The notes under the pieces were generated by a model that worked only from the letters and a program-made list of their open reading frames with translations, ran no database searches and had not been told where the DNA came from. The position numbers were made by a program, and so were the translations under genes. 64,000 nt of DNA from Meridianimarinicoccus roseus. GTDB taxonomy: Bacteria; Pseudomonadota; Alphaproteobacteria; Rhodobacterales; Rhodobacteraceae. Shown piece after piece: positions 19,180-28,283 of the stretch; positions within the stretch are counted from its first letter, which is position 1; every line of letters begins with the position of its first letter. The stretch is taken from assembly GCF_003172915.1 (NCBI RefSeq), contig NZ_QGKU01000021.1, positions 1 to 64,000 on the forward strand, in the 5' to 3' direction.

Positions 19180-20021
19180 CCCGGGAGGTCCCGGCGCAGG
19201 TCGCCGCACTGCCCGCCACGCTGACCGGCTGCGCGGTGGCGGTGCTGCAGACGGCGGACGGGCGCGCCAAGACGGCTTTGTCCCGTGCCGCGGCGCAGGC
19301 GTTCCGTGACGCGCAAGCGGCGGGCCGACCGATGCCGATGGGCGATACCGCACCTCCGCCGCGCCCGGCCCGGCCGACGCGGCCCGAACTGCTGAGCCCG
19401 CGTGACGTGCCCCGGCGCAGACCCGGCACGCCCAACGGGCGGATCGCGCTGCTGCACGCCATCGCGCATATCGAACTGAATGCGGTGGATTTGCATTGGG
19501 ACATCATCGCCAGGTTCGCCGCCACGCCGATGCCGCCGGGCTTTGCCGCGGACTGGGTCAAGGCTGCGGACGAGGAATCGAAACATTTCAATCTGATGTG
19601 CGACTGTCTTGAAGCCATGGGCAGCCACTATGGCGCGCTGCCCGCCCATGCCGGGATGTGGCGTGCCGCCGAGGACACCGCGGGCGACCTGATGGGACGG
19701 CTGGCGGTGGTGCCGATGGTTCTGGAGGCACGCGGGCTCGACGTGACGCCGGGCATGATCGAAGTGTTCCGCAAGGCCGACGATGGCCGCGCGGTCGCTG
19801 CACTTGAGGTGATCTATACCGAGGAGGTCGCCCATGTCGCCTACGGATCCAAGTGGTTCCACTTCTTGTGCGGGCGGCACGACCTCGACCCGAAGGACGT
19901 GTTCCACGACCTCGTGCAGCGGTATTTCCACGGCCCGCTGAAGCCGCCCTTCAACGACGAGAAGCGCGCAGAGGCTGGGCTGCCACCGGATTTCTACTGG
20001 CCGCTCGCGATCGCCGACTGA
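19176..20021 (+). CDS. DUF455 ferritin-like protein
   Basis: This 281-residue protein belongs to DUF455, a ferritin-like helical family. Likely metal ligands are in HAIAHIELNAVDLHWD, AADEESKHFNLM and YTEEVAHVAYG, matching the ExxH pattern of di-iron carboxylate proteins. It starts at GTG overlapping the bcp stop by 4 nt, so it is coupled to a peroxiredoxin. A link to iron or oxidative stress is reasonable but is inference. Confidence 0.88.
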   Translation: MTREVPAQVAALPATLTGCAVAVLQTADGRAKTALSRAAAQAFRDAQAAGRPMPMGDTAPPPRPARPTRPELLSPRDVPRRRPGTPNGRIALLHAIAHIELNAVDLHWDIIARFAATPMPPGFAADWVKAADEESKHFNLMCDCLEAMGSHYGALPAHAGMWRAAEDTAGDLMGRLAVVPMVLEARGLDVTPGMIEVFRKADDGRAVAALEVIYTEEVAHVAYGSKWFHFLCGRHDLDPKDVFHDLVQRYFHGPLKPPFNDEKRAEAGLPPDFYWPLAIAD

Positions 20022-20084
20022 CCACGCCTGTCCGCCCCGCAGCCCGCCGCGCCGCTGCGCGGCGCATTCGCGGCTCGCGTCGGC

Positions 20085-20124
20085 GGAAACCTGCCGGTTT
20101 CCGGCCCCGTCAAGGCAGGTTTCC
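20085..20124 (+). repeat. Mutually exclusive hairpins between DUF455 and M23 genes
   Basis: GGAAACCTGCC (20085-20095) and GGCAGGTTTCC (20114-20124) are perfect complements. Within them GCCGG-TTT-CCGGC (20093-20105) and AAACC-TGCC-GGTTT (20087-20100) form alternative smaller stems. There is no T tract. It may end the bcp-DUF455 transcript or be a folding switch. Confidence 0.4.
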
Positions 20125-20206
20125 CGCACCCCTGATGCCTTTTGTTGCATTGTCGAACCTGCCGCGCTACGCCGCTGGCAGAAGCAAAAAGGCGTGGTTA
20201 ACGCGC

Positions 20207-21895
20207 ATGTGCCAGGCAAAGAGGGATCACGTGACGGGGCAAAACGATGCACAGGGGACATGGCCGTCGGAGTGGACGGACGGTCCCCGGTCCGATGCAG
20301 GCGTCATGATGCAGGCAGATCAGGAGCCGTGGTCGCAATCGGCGGACACGGCGCAGTGGGACACAGCGGCGCAAGGCACCATGGATCAGGCGTCGTATCC
20401 GGAACACGGGTTTCTGACACAACCCGACCCGATCGACCCCGGCGCCTTGCCCCAAGGCGACTACGGCTCCTACGCCGAGGATGGGACCACCGGCTTCGCC
20501 GACGCCGCGCCGGTGTGGGTGGACGACGCCGAGAGCGTGACAGAGGACGGAACGGCGCCCGACCTAGCCCCGGCACCGGTTGCCCGGCCCCGGCTTCTGG
20601 AGCGGTTATTTCCCGAAAAGCGGATCTTTGTGAAATCGGACGAGGGCACGCGCTTCTTCCGCATCGGCCCGCGCCAGCACCTGCTGGCCGGCGCAGGCGC
20701 GCTGGCGCTGGTGGCTTGGTCGGTCACGGCAACCTCGTTCCTGGTGATCGAACTGGTGCAGGGCGGCGGCGCCCGCGATGCCGCGCTGAACGAAAAACTG
20801 GTCTACGAGCAGCGTGTGCAGGTGCTGGCGGCGGACCGCGACGCCCACAGGCTGGCCGCGCTGGAAGCGCAGAAGGGCTATGACGCGGCGCTGAACGAAC
20901 TGGCCGGCTACCAGGCCCGTCTTCTGGAGGCAGAGCTCCAGATCACCGAACTGGAACAAGGCCGCGCCGCGCTGCAACGCATCCTGCACACCGCGATGGC
21001 CGAACGCGACAGCGCGCAGGAACGGCTGGCCGCGCTGGCGCAGGATGACGGCACCGCCGATGTCGCCGCGCTGGAACGGCGCAGCGCCGAGGCAGAGCGC
21101 ACCGTAGATTTCCTGGCCCGTGCGCTGAACGATACCGCACAGGACAAGGCCAGCGCGGTCACCGACGCGACCTCGGCGCTGGACCGCCTGGCGGCGCTTG
21201 AGCATGAACTGGACCTAAAGCGCGAGTCGAACGAACGCATCTTCGCCCAGCTTGAAGAGGCCGTCGTGCTCGCGATGGAACCGCTTGGCAAAATGTTCCG
21301 CGACGTAGGCCTGCCACCGGAATCCATCCTGAACCAGATGCGACGCCAGTATTCCGGCATGGGCGGGCCGTTGACACCGATCGCCATGTCCACCAAGGGC
21401 ACACCCGCCGACCCGGAAAGCCTGCGCGCCAATGCCATCATCGAACAGATGGACATGCTGAACCTCTACCGGATCGCGGCCGACAAGGTGCCTTTCGCGC
21501 AGCCCGTGCACGCCTCCGTGCGGCGCACGTCCGGCTTCGGGTATCGCCGCGACCCGATAAGGGGCGGATCGCGCCTTCATGCGGGCATGGACTGGGCCGG
21601 CGCTTATGGTACGCCGATCTATGCCAGCGCCGATGGCGTGGTCACCCATGCCGGGTGGCAGTCGGGTTATGGCCGTCTGGTGAAGATCCAGCACGAGTTC
21701 GGTATCGAGACACGGTTCGCGCATCTGTCGAAAATCAACGTGCAGGTCGGCCAAAGGGTCTCGCGCGGGGATATGATCGGTGGTATGGGAAATTCCGGTC
21801 GTTCCACCGGCACGCACCTGCATTATGAAGTGCGCGTGAACGGCGATCCCGTGAATCCGATGACCTATATCAAGGCTGCTGCAGATGTTTTCTAA
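20207..21895 (+). CDS. M23-family peptidoglycan endopeptidase with long N-terminal region
   Basis: This 562-residue protein cuts or docks on peptidoglycan. It has an acidic, Q/D/P-rich N-terminal region (about 1-125), the motif LFPEKRIFVKSDEGTRFFRI, a membrane helix at about 158-182, long coiled coils (about 190-350), and a C-terminal M23/LytM domain. The domain carries GFGYRRDPIRGGSRLHAGMD, ASADGVVTHAGW and GTHLHYEVRVNG with the expected zinc residues (HxxxD, HLH). An alternative GTG at 20231 has GAGGGA 4 nt upstream. It overlaps the bactofilin gene by 11 nt, so the pair likely acts together on cell shape. Confidence 0.9.
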   Translation: MCQAKRDHVTGQNDAQGTWPSEWTDGPRSDAGVMMQADQEPWSQSADTAQWDTAAQGTMDQASYPEHGFLTQPDPIDPGALPQGDYGSYAEDGTTGFADAAPVWVDDAESVTEDGTAPDLAPAPVARPRLLERLFPEKRIFVKSDEGTRFFRIGPRQHLLAGAGALALVAWSVTATSFLVIELVQGGGARDAALNEKLVYEQRVQVLAADRDAHRLAALEAQKGYDAALNELAGYQARLLEAELQITELEQGRAALQRILHTAMAERDSAQERLAALAQDDGTADVAALERRSAEAERTVDFLARALNDTAQDKASAVTDATSALDRLAALEHELDLKRESNERIFAQLEEAVVLAMEPLGKMFRDVGLPPESILNQMRRQYSGMGGPLTPIAMSTKGTPADPESLRANAIIEQMDMLNLYRIAADKVPFAQPVHASVRRTSGFGYRRDPIRGGSRLHAGMDWAGAYGTPIYASADGVVTHAGWQSGYGRLVKIQHEFGIETRFAHLSKINVQVGQRVSRGDMIGGMGNSGRSTGTHLHYEVRVNGDPVNPMTYIKAAADVF

Positions 21896-22385
21896 GAACC
21901 GGCCCCCCGAGCACAAGCCCGCTGACGCCGACAAACCCGTGTCCGAAACCCGGTCCTCGGCCCCGACGCAGCCCGCGATGCCGACCCAATCCGCCCCCAA
22001 GGCCAAACCGCCGGCCTCGGTCCTGTCCAACGACCTGACAATTACCGGCAATATCCGCACCTCGGGCGACGTTCAGATCGAAGGCACGATCGAAGGCGAC
22101 GTGCATGCCCATCTGCTGACCGTCGGCGAAAGCGCGACTGTCCGCGGCGAGATCGTGGCCGACGATGTTGTGGTGAACGGCCATGTGATCGGGCGCGTTC
22201 GCGGGCTCAAGGTACGTCTGACCTCCACCGCGAAGGTCGAAGGCGACATCATCCACAAGACCATCGCGATCGAGAGCGGTGCGCATTTCGAAGGTTCGGT
22301 GCAGCGGCAGGAAGACCCGCTGAAATCCGGCGGCGCGCAGAAGGCGATCCCCGCCCCCCGGTCGGACGACACCGCAGCTCAGTAA
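21885..22385 (+). CDS. Bactofilin
   Basis: This 166-residue protein has the bactofilin beta-helix (about 48-141; LTITGNIRTSGDVQIEGTIE, then regular short repeats) between a proline-rich N-terminus and a disordered tail. Bactofilins polymerise without nucleotide and position wall enzymes. The 11-nt overlap with an M23 peptidase gene matches known bactofilin-endopeptidase pairs. A strong terminator follows. Confidence 0.95.
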   Translation: MFSKNRPPEHKPADADKPVSETRSSAPTQPAMPTQSAPKAKPPASVLSNDLTITGNIRTSGDVQIEGTIEGDVHAHLLTVGESATVRGEIVADDVVVNGHVIGRVRGLKVRLTSTAKVEGDIIHKTIAIESGAHFEGSVQRQEDPLKSGGAQKAIPAPRSDDTAAQ

Positions 22386-22411
22386 GCTCTGGGGCCAAAG
22401 CCCCGTCCGAA

Positions 22412-22456
22412 AGAACAAGGCAGGCCGCCCCACAGCGTGCCTGCCTTTTTTGTTCT
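22412..22456 (+). terminator. Intrinsic terminator after bactofilin gene
   Basis: GGCAGGC (22419-22425) pairs with GCCTGCC (22439-22445), followed by six Ts (22446-22451). Flanking AGAACAA/TTGTTCT can extend the stem, so it may also stop the converging DUF2189 transcript. Confidence 0.9.
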
Positions 22457-22490
22457 GCCCGCGCGGGCACCTTCAAGTCCGGAGGCCACG

Positions 22491-23294
22491 TCAAACGACG
22501 GCGGCGCGGTACAGATGCCAGGTGGCGTGGCCAAGAACTGGCAGCACCACGACCAGCCCGAAGAAATAGGGAAACATCCCGACCGCCAGCGCCAGCACGA
22601 TGCAAACCGCCCAGCCAAGCATCGGAGCCGCGTTCCGAGTCACAATCCCGACACTCGTGATCATTGCGGTCACGAAATCGACCTCGCGGTCGACCAGCAT
22701 CGGCATGGCGATCACCGTGATGGAATAGAGCAGCAGGGCCACAAGCCCGCCGATCAGCAGTTCGGCCGCGATCATCATCAGCCCGTTCGGCGTCAGGAAC
22801 ACCTCGAATGAGGATGATACATTGGTCATCACACTCAGCCCCATGAACAGCGCGAAAATCACGTGCCCGATGAACACCCAGAAGATGAACAGCACGATGA
22901 TGATCGCCGACAGCGACGGGATCTGGCGGTCCTTCTCGCGCCACACGCCGGTCAGAACACGGCCCCAGCTCAGCGGCTCTCCGCGTTCCAGCAGTCGGCT
23001 GATCTCGTAAAGGCCAACCGCAGCGAACGGCCCGATCAGCGGAAACCCGAAGGCCGCCAACATGATCCAGTAAGTCTGTCCCGTGATCACGGTCAGTTGC
23101 CACAGTGCGAGCCCGCACAGCGTGTAGAACCCGCCGAAAAACAGCCCATACTGCCAACTTGAACGGAAGTCCTGCCAGCCGCGTGCCAGCGCCCCGCGGA
23201 TCATCTGGCCCGTCACGGCACGGAAATCGGGCACGCCGAAGGACAGGTCCTCGGGCGCGCCTGCGCCGCCGCCGGCCGGGCTGCTGTCGCTCAT
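22491..23294 (-). CDS. DUF2189 integral membrane protein (copy 2)
   Basis: This 267-residue protein has about six membrane helices and the DUF2189 end motif VVLPVLGHATWHLYRAAV. The start MSDSSPAGG at 23294 is preferred over an upstream frame that is cysteine-rich and non-membrane-like. It lies 37 bp downstream of a paralogue with the same helix layout (GPFAAVGLYEISR, TVIAMPMLVDREVDFVTAMI), so a tandem duplication is clear. Function is unknown. Confidence 0.85.
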   Translation of the reverse strand: MSDSSPAGGGAGAPEDLSFGVPDFRAVTGQMIRGALARGWQDFRSSWQYGLFFGGFYTLCGLALWQLTVITGQTYWIMLAAFGFPLIGPFAAVGLYEISRLLERGEPLSWGRVLTGVWREKDRQIPSLSAIIIVLFIFWVFIGHVIFALFMGLSVMTNVSSSFEVFLTPNGLMMIAAELLIGGLVALLLYSITVIAMPMLVDREVDFVTAMITSVGIVTRNAAPMLGWAVCIVLALAVGMFPYFFGLVVVLPVLGHATWHLYRAAVV

Positions 23295-23331
23295 GCCCGC
23301 GCTCCGGGGACTGTGTGTGTGAGGGGGCCTG

Positions 23332-24138
23332 TCATGCCGGTTCCACCGCGGCGCGATAAAGATGCCACGTGCTATGGCCGAGCACCGGCAGCACGATGAA
23401 CAAACCCAGGAACATCGGCAGCATTCCGACAATCAGCAAGCCGACGACGATCGCGGCCCAGAGCAGCATCGGTTCAAGATTGTCGAGAACGACCTGCACG
23501 CTGGTGATCATGGCGGTGACGAAATCCATCTCGCGATCGAGAAGCATGGGCATGGCGATGACGGTGACCGAGAAGATCATCAGAGCGACCGAAAACCCAA
23601 CTGCGGCATTGACCACCAGCATCAGTATGCCTTCGGGGGTCCACAGCACGTCCATGGACGAGAAGATGTTGGTCATGCTGGCAGAATTGCCGAGGAAGAT
23701 CGCGAAGGTCACCCGCGAGATCACGATCCAGACGAGCGCCATGAACAGCATCACAACGCCCATGAACGGCAATTGTCCGCCCTTCTGACGCGACATCGCG
23801 CCCAGAACCGCACCCCAGTCCAGGGACTCTCCGGCTTCCTGCCGGCGGCTGACCTCGTACAGGCCGATCGCCGCGAACGGGCCGATCAGCGGGAAGATGA
23901 ACGCGAGCGGCACCAGAAGGCCCGCGTTGTCCACGCGCTGCGCGATCAACCACAACACGAGGCCACCGACGAAATACACACCGCCGAAGAACAGCCCGAA
24001 CAGCGGCGCCTTGCGGAAATCCTCCACTCCCTTGTGAAGCGCGGTCTTTATCGTCTCGGTTGTCACCGGCTTGAGCACAGGGGTCGGCGATGCCGGCAGA
24101 TCGGTCGTGGAAAAATCGGGGGTCTGGTCGCTGGCCAT
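23332..24138 (-). CDS. DUF2189 integral membrane protein (copy 1)
   Basis: This 268-residue membrane protein is the first of two tandem DUF2189 genes. It has a short soluble N-terminus (about 45 residues), then about six helices including GPFAAIGLYEVSRRQEAGE and TVIAMPMLLDREMDFVTAMI, and ends LGHSTWHLYRAAVEPA. The strong likeness to the next gene suggests the two could form a heteromer. No function is known for the family. Confidence 0.85.
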   Translation of the reverse strand: MASDQTPDFSTTDLPASPTPVLKPVTTETIKTALHKGVEDFRKAPLFGLFFGGVYFVGGLVLWLIAQRVDNAGLLVPLAFIFPLIGPFAAIGLYEVSRRQEAGESLDWGAVLGAMSRQKGGQLPFMGVVMLFMALVWIVISRVTFAIFLGNSASMTNIFSSMDVLWTPEGILMLVVNAAVGFSVALMIFSVTVIAMPMLLDREMDFVTAMITSVQVVLDNLEPMLLWAAIVVGLLIVGMLPMFLGLFIVLPVLGHSTWHLYRAAVEPA

Positions 24139-24291
24139 GTCTCGAATTCCTCCTGTTCGAATGGGCGTTTCGGCGTCCGTACGGAAGGGTGCCGCGCGGC
24201 CGACGTCATGTCAAATGCCATCGCCGCCCCTGCGAAGGAATGTAACGCGCAGCCCGAACAACCGGCAATTAAGGATCGCGCGCGGCCGGAT

Positions 24292-24426
24292 CTAGCGGCG
24301 CTTTCGCGCCCCAGCAGCCGCGCGCCGACGCGCCAGCCGCCACAGGCCGCGTACCAGTGAAACCGCGACAAACGCGCCGATCACCAGCGGCGCCGCGATC
24401 AGGACGAGATAGAGAACCGCATCCAT
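24292..24426 (-). CDS. Small membrane protein downstream of prfB
   Basis: This 44-residue frame begins ATG 9 nt after the prfB stop on the same strand. It codes for one hydrophobic helix (VLYLVLIAAPLVIGAFVAVS) followed by a very basic tail (RLARRRAAAGARKRR). The layout and close spacing support a real, co-transcribed small protein, but the ribosome site is weak and no function can be assigned. Confidence 0.5.
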   Translation of the reverse strand: MDAVLYLVLIAAPLVIGAFVAVSLVRGLWRLARRRAAAGARKRR

Positions 24427-24435
24427 GCGGAAGGC

Positions 24436-25563
24436 TCAGCCGTCGGCCTGTGCCTCGGCGCGCGACTTGCCCGATACGTTAAGCGCCAGAGTAGCCGCCA
24501 TGAACTTGTCGAGATCGCCATCCAGCACGCCCTGAGTGTCCGACGTCTCCACGCTGGTGCGCAGGTCCTTCACCATCTGGTAAGGCTGCAGCACATAGGA
24601 CCGGATCTGGTTGCCCCACCCCGCGTCGCCCTTGGCGTCATGCGCTTCGTTGATAGCAGCGTTCCGGCGGTCCAGTTCCATCTGATAAAGACGGGATTTC
24701 AATGCCTTCATGGCGATATCGCGGTTCTGGTGCTGGGATTTCTCCGAACTCGTCACCACGATCCCGGTCGGCAGGTGCGTGATCCGCACGGCCGAATCCG
24801 TGGTGTTGACGTGCTGACCGCCCGCGCCCGAAGAGCGGTAGGTGTCCAGCCGTATATCTGACGGGTTCACCTCGATCTCGATGTTGTCATCCACCACCGG
24901 GTAGACCCAGACCGAACTGAACGAGGTATGCCGCCGCGCCGCGCTGTCATAGGGCGAAATCCGCACCAGCCGGTGCACGCCGCTTTCGGACTTCAGCCAG
25001 CCATAGGCGTTCGGCCCGCTGATCTTGTAGGCGGCGGACTTGATTCCCGCCTCCTCGCCCGCGCTTTCGGATTGCAACTCAACACTGTAGCCGTGCTTTT
25101 CGGCCCAACGCACATACATCCGGGCCAGCATCGCCGCCCAGTCACAGCTTTCGGTGCCGCCCGCGCCCGCATTGATTTCCAGGAAAGTGTCGTTGCCGTC
25201 CGCCTCGCCGTCCAGCAGCGCCTCAAGTTCCTTCTGGGCGGCCTTTTCCTTCAGCGCCTTGATCGTCGCCTCGGCATCGGCCACGACCTCGGCGTCATCC
25301 TCGGCCTCTCCCATCTCGATCAGTTCGATATTGTCGGCCAGATCCTGCTTGAGCGTTTCATAGGTCTCCAGCTTGTCCACCAGCATCTGGCGGTCGCGCA
25401 TCAGCTTCTGCGCACGCTCCGGATCATTCCAGAGTGCCGGATCCTCGGTCATCGCATTGAATTCTTCAAGCCGGTGCGGCGCAGTCTCGAGATCCATCCG
25501 CTGCGCCAGAAGCTTGAGCGATTTCTCGACCTCGGCCACCGTGTTCTGGATTTCAGCGCGCAT
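24436..25563 (-). CDS. prfB: Peptide chain release factor 2
   Basis: RF2 ends translation at UGA and UAA. The 375-residue protein has the catalytic GGQ (248-250, in [14 protein letters not shown]) and the codon-reading tripeptide as SPY (203-205) rather than the SPF of E. coli. The frame is continuous: the programmed +1 frameshift that controls prfB in many bacteria is absent. The gene follows mrcA on the same strand, about 100 bp downstream. Confidence 0.97.
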   Translation of the reverse strand: MRAEIQNTVAEVEKSLKLLAQRMDLETAPHRLEEFNAMTEDPALWNDPERAQKLMRDRQMLVDKLETYETLKQDLADNIELIEMGEAEDDAEVVADAEATIKALKEKAAQKELEALLDGEADGNDTFLEINAGAGGTESCDWAAMLARMYVRWAEKHGYSVELQSESAGEEAGIKSAAYKISGPNAYGWLKSESGVHRLVRISPYDSAARRHTSFSSVWVYPVVDDNIEIEVNPSDIRLDTYRSSGAGGQHVNTTDSAVRITHLPTGIVVTSSEKSQHQNRDIAMKALKSRLYQMELDRRNAAINEAHDAKGDAGWGNQIRSYVLQPYQMVKDLRTSVETSDTQGVLDGDLDKFMAATLALNVSGKSRAEAQADG

Positions 25564-25664
25564 GGGTCACCTTTTCACAGCTTTAGACAGGCCTGCCCGG
25601 CCACGATAGGCCGTTATAGCAGCGCCACGGGAACAGGCAAGACGCAGGGGGGCAGCATGGCGGG

Positions 25665-28220
25665 CTAGTACAGCCCACCCGAACTGATCGTTCCGAAGCC
25701 CGCCTTTGGCGCGATGCGGCGCACCTCGCCTGTGGAGGTGGTGACCTCGCGGCCCTCCTCCAGCGCCTCGGAGCGCGAGAACAGCGGCAGGTTGCCTCCC
25801 ATCGCGAAGCCGCCATCGATGGCCGCCACGCCGAATGCCGGGTCGATGCCGTCACGGAAGTATTCCGCCACCACATTCGCTCCGCTGGCCCCGTTCGGAA
25901 GCCGCGCGCCAGTCACGCGGTCGATCTTGATGAAATGACCGCCGGGGGGAACATCGAACGGCCCGCCGCCATAGCTGGCCACCGCGTGTTCCATGAATTC
26001 GTTGAAGACCGGGCCGCACATCCCGCCCCCCGAGGCACCGCGCCCCAGCGACCGCGGCTGGTCATGCCCGATATAGCAACCCGCCACGATGTTCGATGTG
26101 AAGCCGACGAACCAGACGTCCTTCTCGTCGTTGGTGGTGCCGGTCTTGCCCGCGGTCGGCACCGGCAGGTTCACGGTGCGTGCCGCGGTGCCGCGTTCCA
26201 CCACGCCCTGCATCATCGACGTGATCTGGTAGGCAGTTATCGGGTCGATCACCTGTTCGCGGTCGTCCTCGATGCGCGGAGCAAGGCTGGCTGGCACCAG
26301 CAGGCTGTCGCAATCCACGCAGCGGCGCGCATCGTGACGGTAGATCGTCCGCCCCCAGCGGTCCTGGATGCGATCCACCAGCGTCGGTTCCACGCGCTCA
26401 CCGCCATTGGCGAACATCGCATAGGCTGCCACCATCCGGTACAGCGTCGTCTCCTGGCTGCCCAGCGAATTGGCGAGGAAGGCGGGCATGTCGTCATAGA
26501 CCCCGAAATCCTCGGCATACTTGGCGACCTTTTCCATGCCCACGGCCTGCGCGAGCCGGATCGTCATCAGGTTGCGCGACCGTTCGATCCCGGTGCGCAG
26601 CGGCGTGGGGCCATAGAACTTGTTGGAATAGTTCTTGGGGCGCCAGATCTCGCCGCCGATGTTAACCTCGATCGGCGCGTCGATCACGATCGTCGCGGGC
26701 GTGTAGCCGTTGTCGAGCGCGGTCGCGTAGACGAACGGCTTGAACGACGATCCGGGCTGGCGCGTGGCCTGCGTGGCGCGGTTAAAAACCGAATCCTGAT
26801 ACGAAAAACCACCCTGCATGGCGATCACGCGCCCCGTGTTCACATCCATCGCCACGAAAGCGCCCTGCACTTCCGGGATCTGGTGCAACGAGTAATGCGC
26901 CAGCGTGCCGTCCTCGGCGGTCTGAGCCTTGACATAGACCAGTTCTCCCAGCCGCAGCAGGTCATCCGGCACGCGCGGGCGCCGCTCGCCGCGGCGGGCG
27001 GCCCAGGTCATCTCGTCCAGCGGGATCACGTCAGTGTCAGCGACTGGCTGGTCCTCGATCCCGACGCGCGCCGCAGTGTCAGTCATGTCAAGCACCACCG
27101 CAAGGTGCCAGCCGTCCACGTCGCGCGGCAGATCGGCCTCGTCCAGAGCGGCGCGCCACGCAGCCTCGTCGCCCAGCATCTCGGCGGGCACGAACTTGCC
27201 GGTGCCGCGCCATAGCCCGCGCTGGCGGTCATAGCGTTCCAGCCCGCCGCGCAGCGCGGTTGCTGCCCGATCCTGAAGGTCGGGATCCAGCGTGGAGCGG
27301 ATCGACAGGCCCCCGGTGAAGAATTCCGCTTCGCCGAAATCCCGGCTCAGCTGGCGGCGGATCTCGTCGGTGAAATAGCCGCGCGGCGGCAGCGCGGCGC
27401 GGAAGCTTTCGTAATCTCCCGACTGCACTGTGCGCAGCGGCGTGGCCAGCGCCACGCGATAGGCGGCATCGTCAAGAAAACCGTTTTCGTTCATCTCGCG
27501 CAGAACGAAGTCCCGCCGCTCCGTGGCGCGCTCCCGTTCGCGCACCGGATGGTAGGTGGACGGCGCTTTCGGCAGCGCGGCAAGGTAGGCCGCCTCTTCC
27601 ACGGTCAGCTCCGAAAGCGTCTTGTTGAAATAGGTCTGTGCCGCTGCGGCCACGCCGTAGCTATTCTGCCCGAGATAGATCTCGTTCAGGTACAGCTCCA
27701 GGATCTGGTCCTTGTTCAGCGTCTGCTCCAGCCGGGTGGCGAGGATCAGCTCCTTGATCTTGCGTTCGGCCGACCTGTCCGAGGACAGAAGGAAGTTCTT
27801 CATGACCTGCTGCGTGATCGTCGACGCGCCACGCAGGTTGCCCCCCCGCGCCATGTCCAGCGCCGCTGACGCGATGCCGACCGGATCGAACCCCTTGTGC
27901 GAATAGAAATTCTTGTCTTCGGCCGAAATGAAGGCCTGCTTCACGAGGTCCGGGATCTCGGACGCCGGGGCGAACAGGCGCCGCTCGCGGGCGAATTCGT
28001 CGATCAGGCGCCCCTCGCCTGAGTAGACGCGACTGATCGTGGGCGGCGCGTATTGCGCAAGCTGTTCATGGTTGGGCAGGTCGCGACCATACATCCAGAA
28101 CACACCGCCAACGATCAGCGCGGCAAGCACCGCGCCGATGGTGACGAAGCTGAAGATGGCCCCGAAGATGCCGAGAATGAAACGAACCAAGGTCTGCCTT
28201 TCCGAAGGGATTGGGTGCAT
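25665..28220 (-). CDS. mrcA: Penicillin-binding protein 1A
   Basis: This 851-residue bifunctional enzyme builds peptidoglycan. It has a membrane anchor (about 12-43), a GT51 transglycosylase domain with catalytic E101 (AEDKNFYSHKGFD), an OB-like region at about 320-440, and a transpeptidase domain with SSFK (491-494), SRN (548-550) and KTGT (692-695). Sequence ends in a short flexible tail. It is followed by prfB. Confidence 0.96.
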   Translation of the reverse strand: MHPIPSERQTLVRFILGIFGAIFSFVTIGAVLAALIVGGVFWMYGRDLPNHEQLAQYAPPTISRVYSGEGRLIDEFARERRLFAPASEIPDLVKQAFISAEDKNFYSHKGFDPVGIASAALDMARGGNLRGASTITQQVMKNFLLSSDRSAERKIKELILATRLEQTLNKDQILELYLNEIYLGQNSYGVAAAAQTYFNKTLSELTVEEAAYLAALPKAPSTYHPVRERERATERRDFVLREMNENGFLDDAAYRVALATPLRTVQSGDYESFRAALPPRGYFTDEIRRQLSRDFGEAEFFTGGLSIRSTLDPDLQDRAATALRGGLERYDRQRGLWRGTGKFVPAEMLGDEAAWRAALDEADLPRDVDGWHLAVVLDMTDTAARVGIEDQPVADTDVIPLDEMTWAARRGERRPRVPDDLLRLGELVYVKAQTAEDGTLAHYSLHQIPEVQGAFVAMDVNTGRVIAMQGGFSYQDSVFNRATQATRQPGSSFKPFVYATALDNGYTPATIVIDAPIEVNIGGEIWRPKNYSNKFYGPTPLRTGIERSRNLMTIRLAQAVGMEKVAKYAEDFGVYDDMPAFLANSLGSQETTLYRMVAAYAMFANGGERVEPTLVDRIQDRWGRTIYRHDARRCVDCDSLLVPASLAPRIEDDREQVIDPITAYQITSMMQGVVERGTAARTVNLPVPTAGKTGTTNDEKDVWFVGFTSNIVAGCYIGHDQPRSLGRGASGGGMCGPVFNEFMEHAVASYGGGPFDVPPGGHFIKIDRVTGARLPNGASGANVVAEYFRDGIDPAFGVAAIDGGFAMGGNLPLFSRSEALEEGREVTTSTGEVRRIAPKAGFGTISSGGLY

Positions 28221-28283
28221 ATACCGCGCCCGGGCGCGCGGGTCAAAATCACAACTTGCGTGACGTGGTGGCGCAGGCGGGGG

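Noticed and set aside
25480-25563. Programmed frameshift in prfB
   Set aside because: The frame is continuous with family sequence through this region and no in-frame UGA is present.
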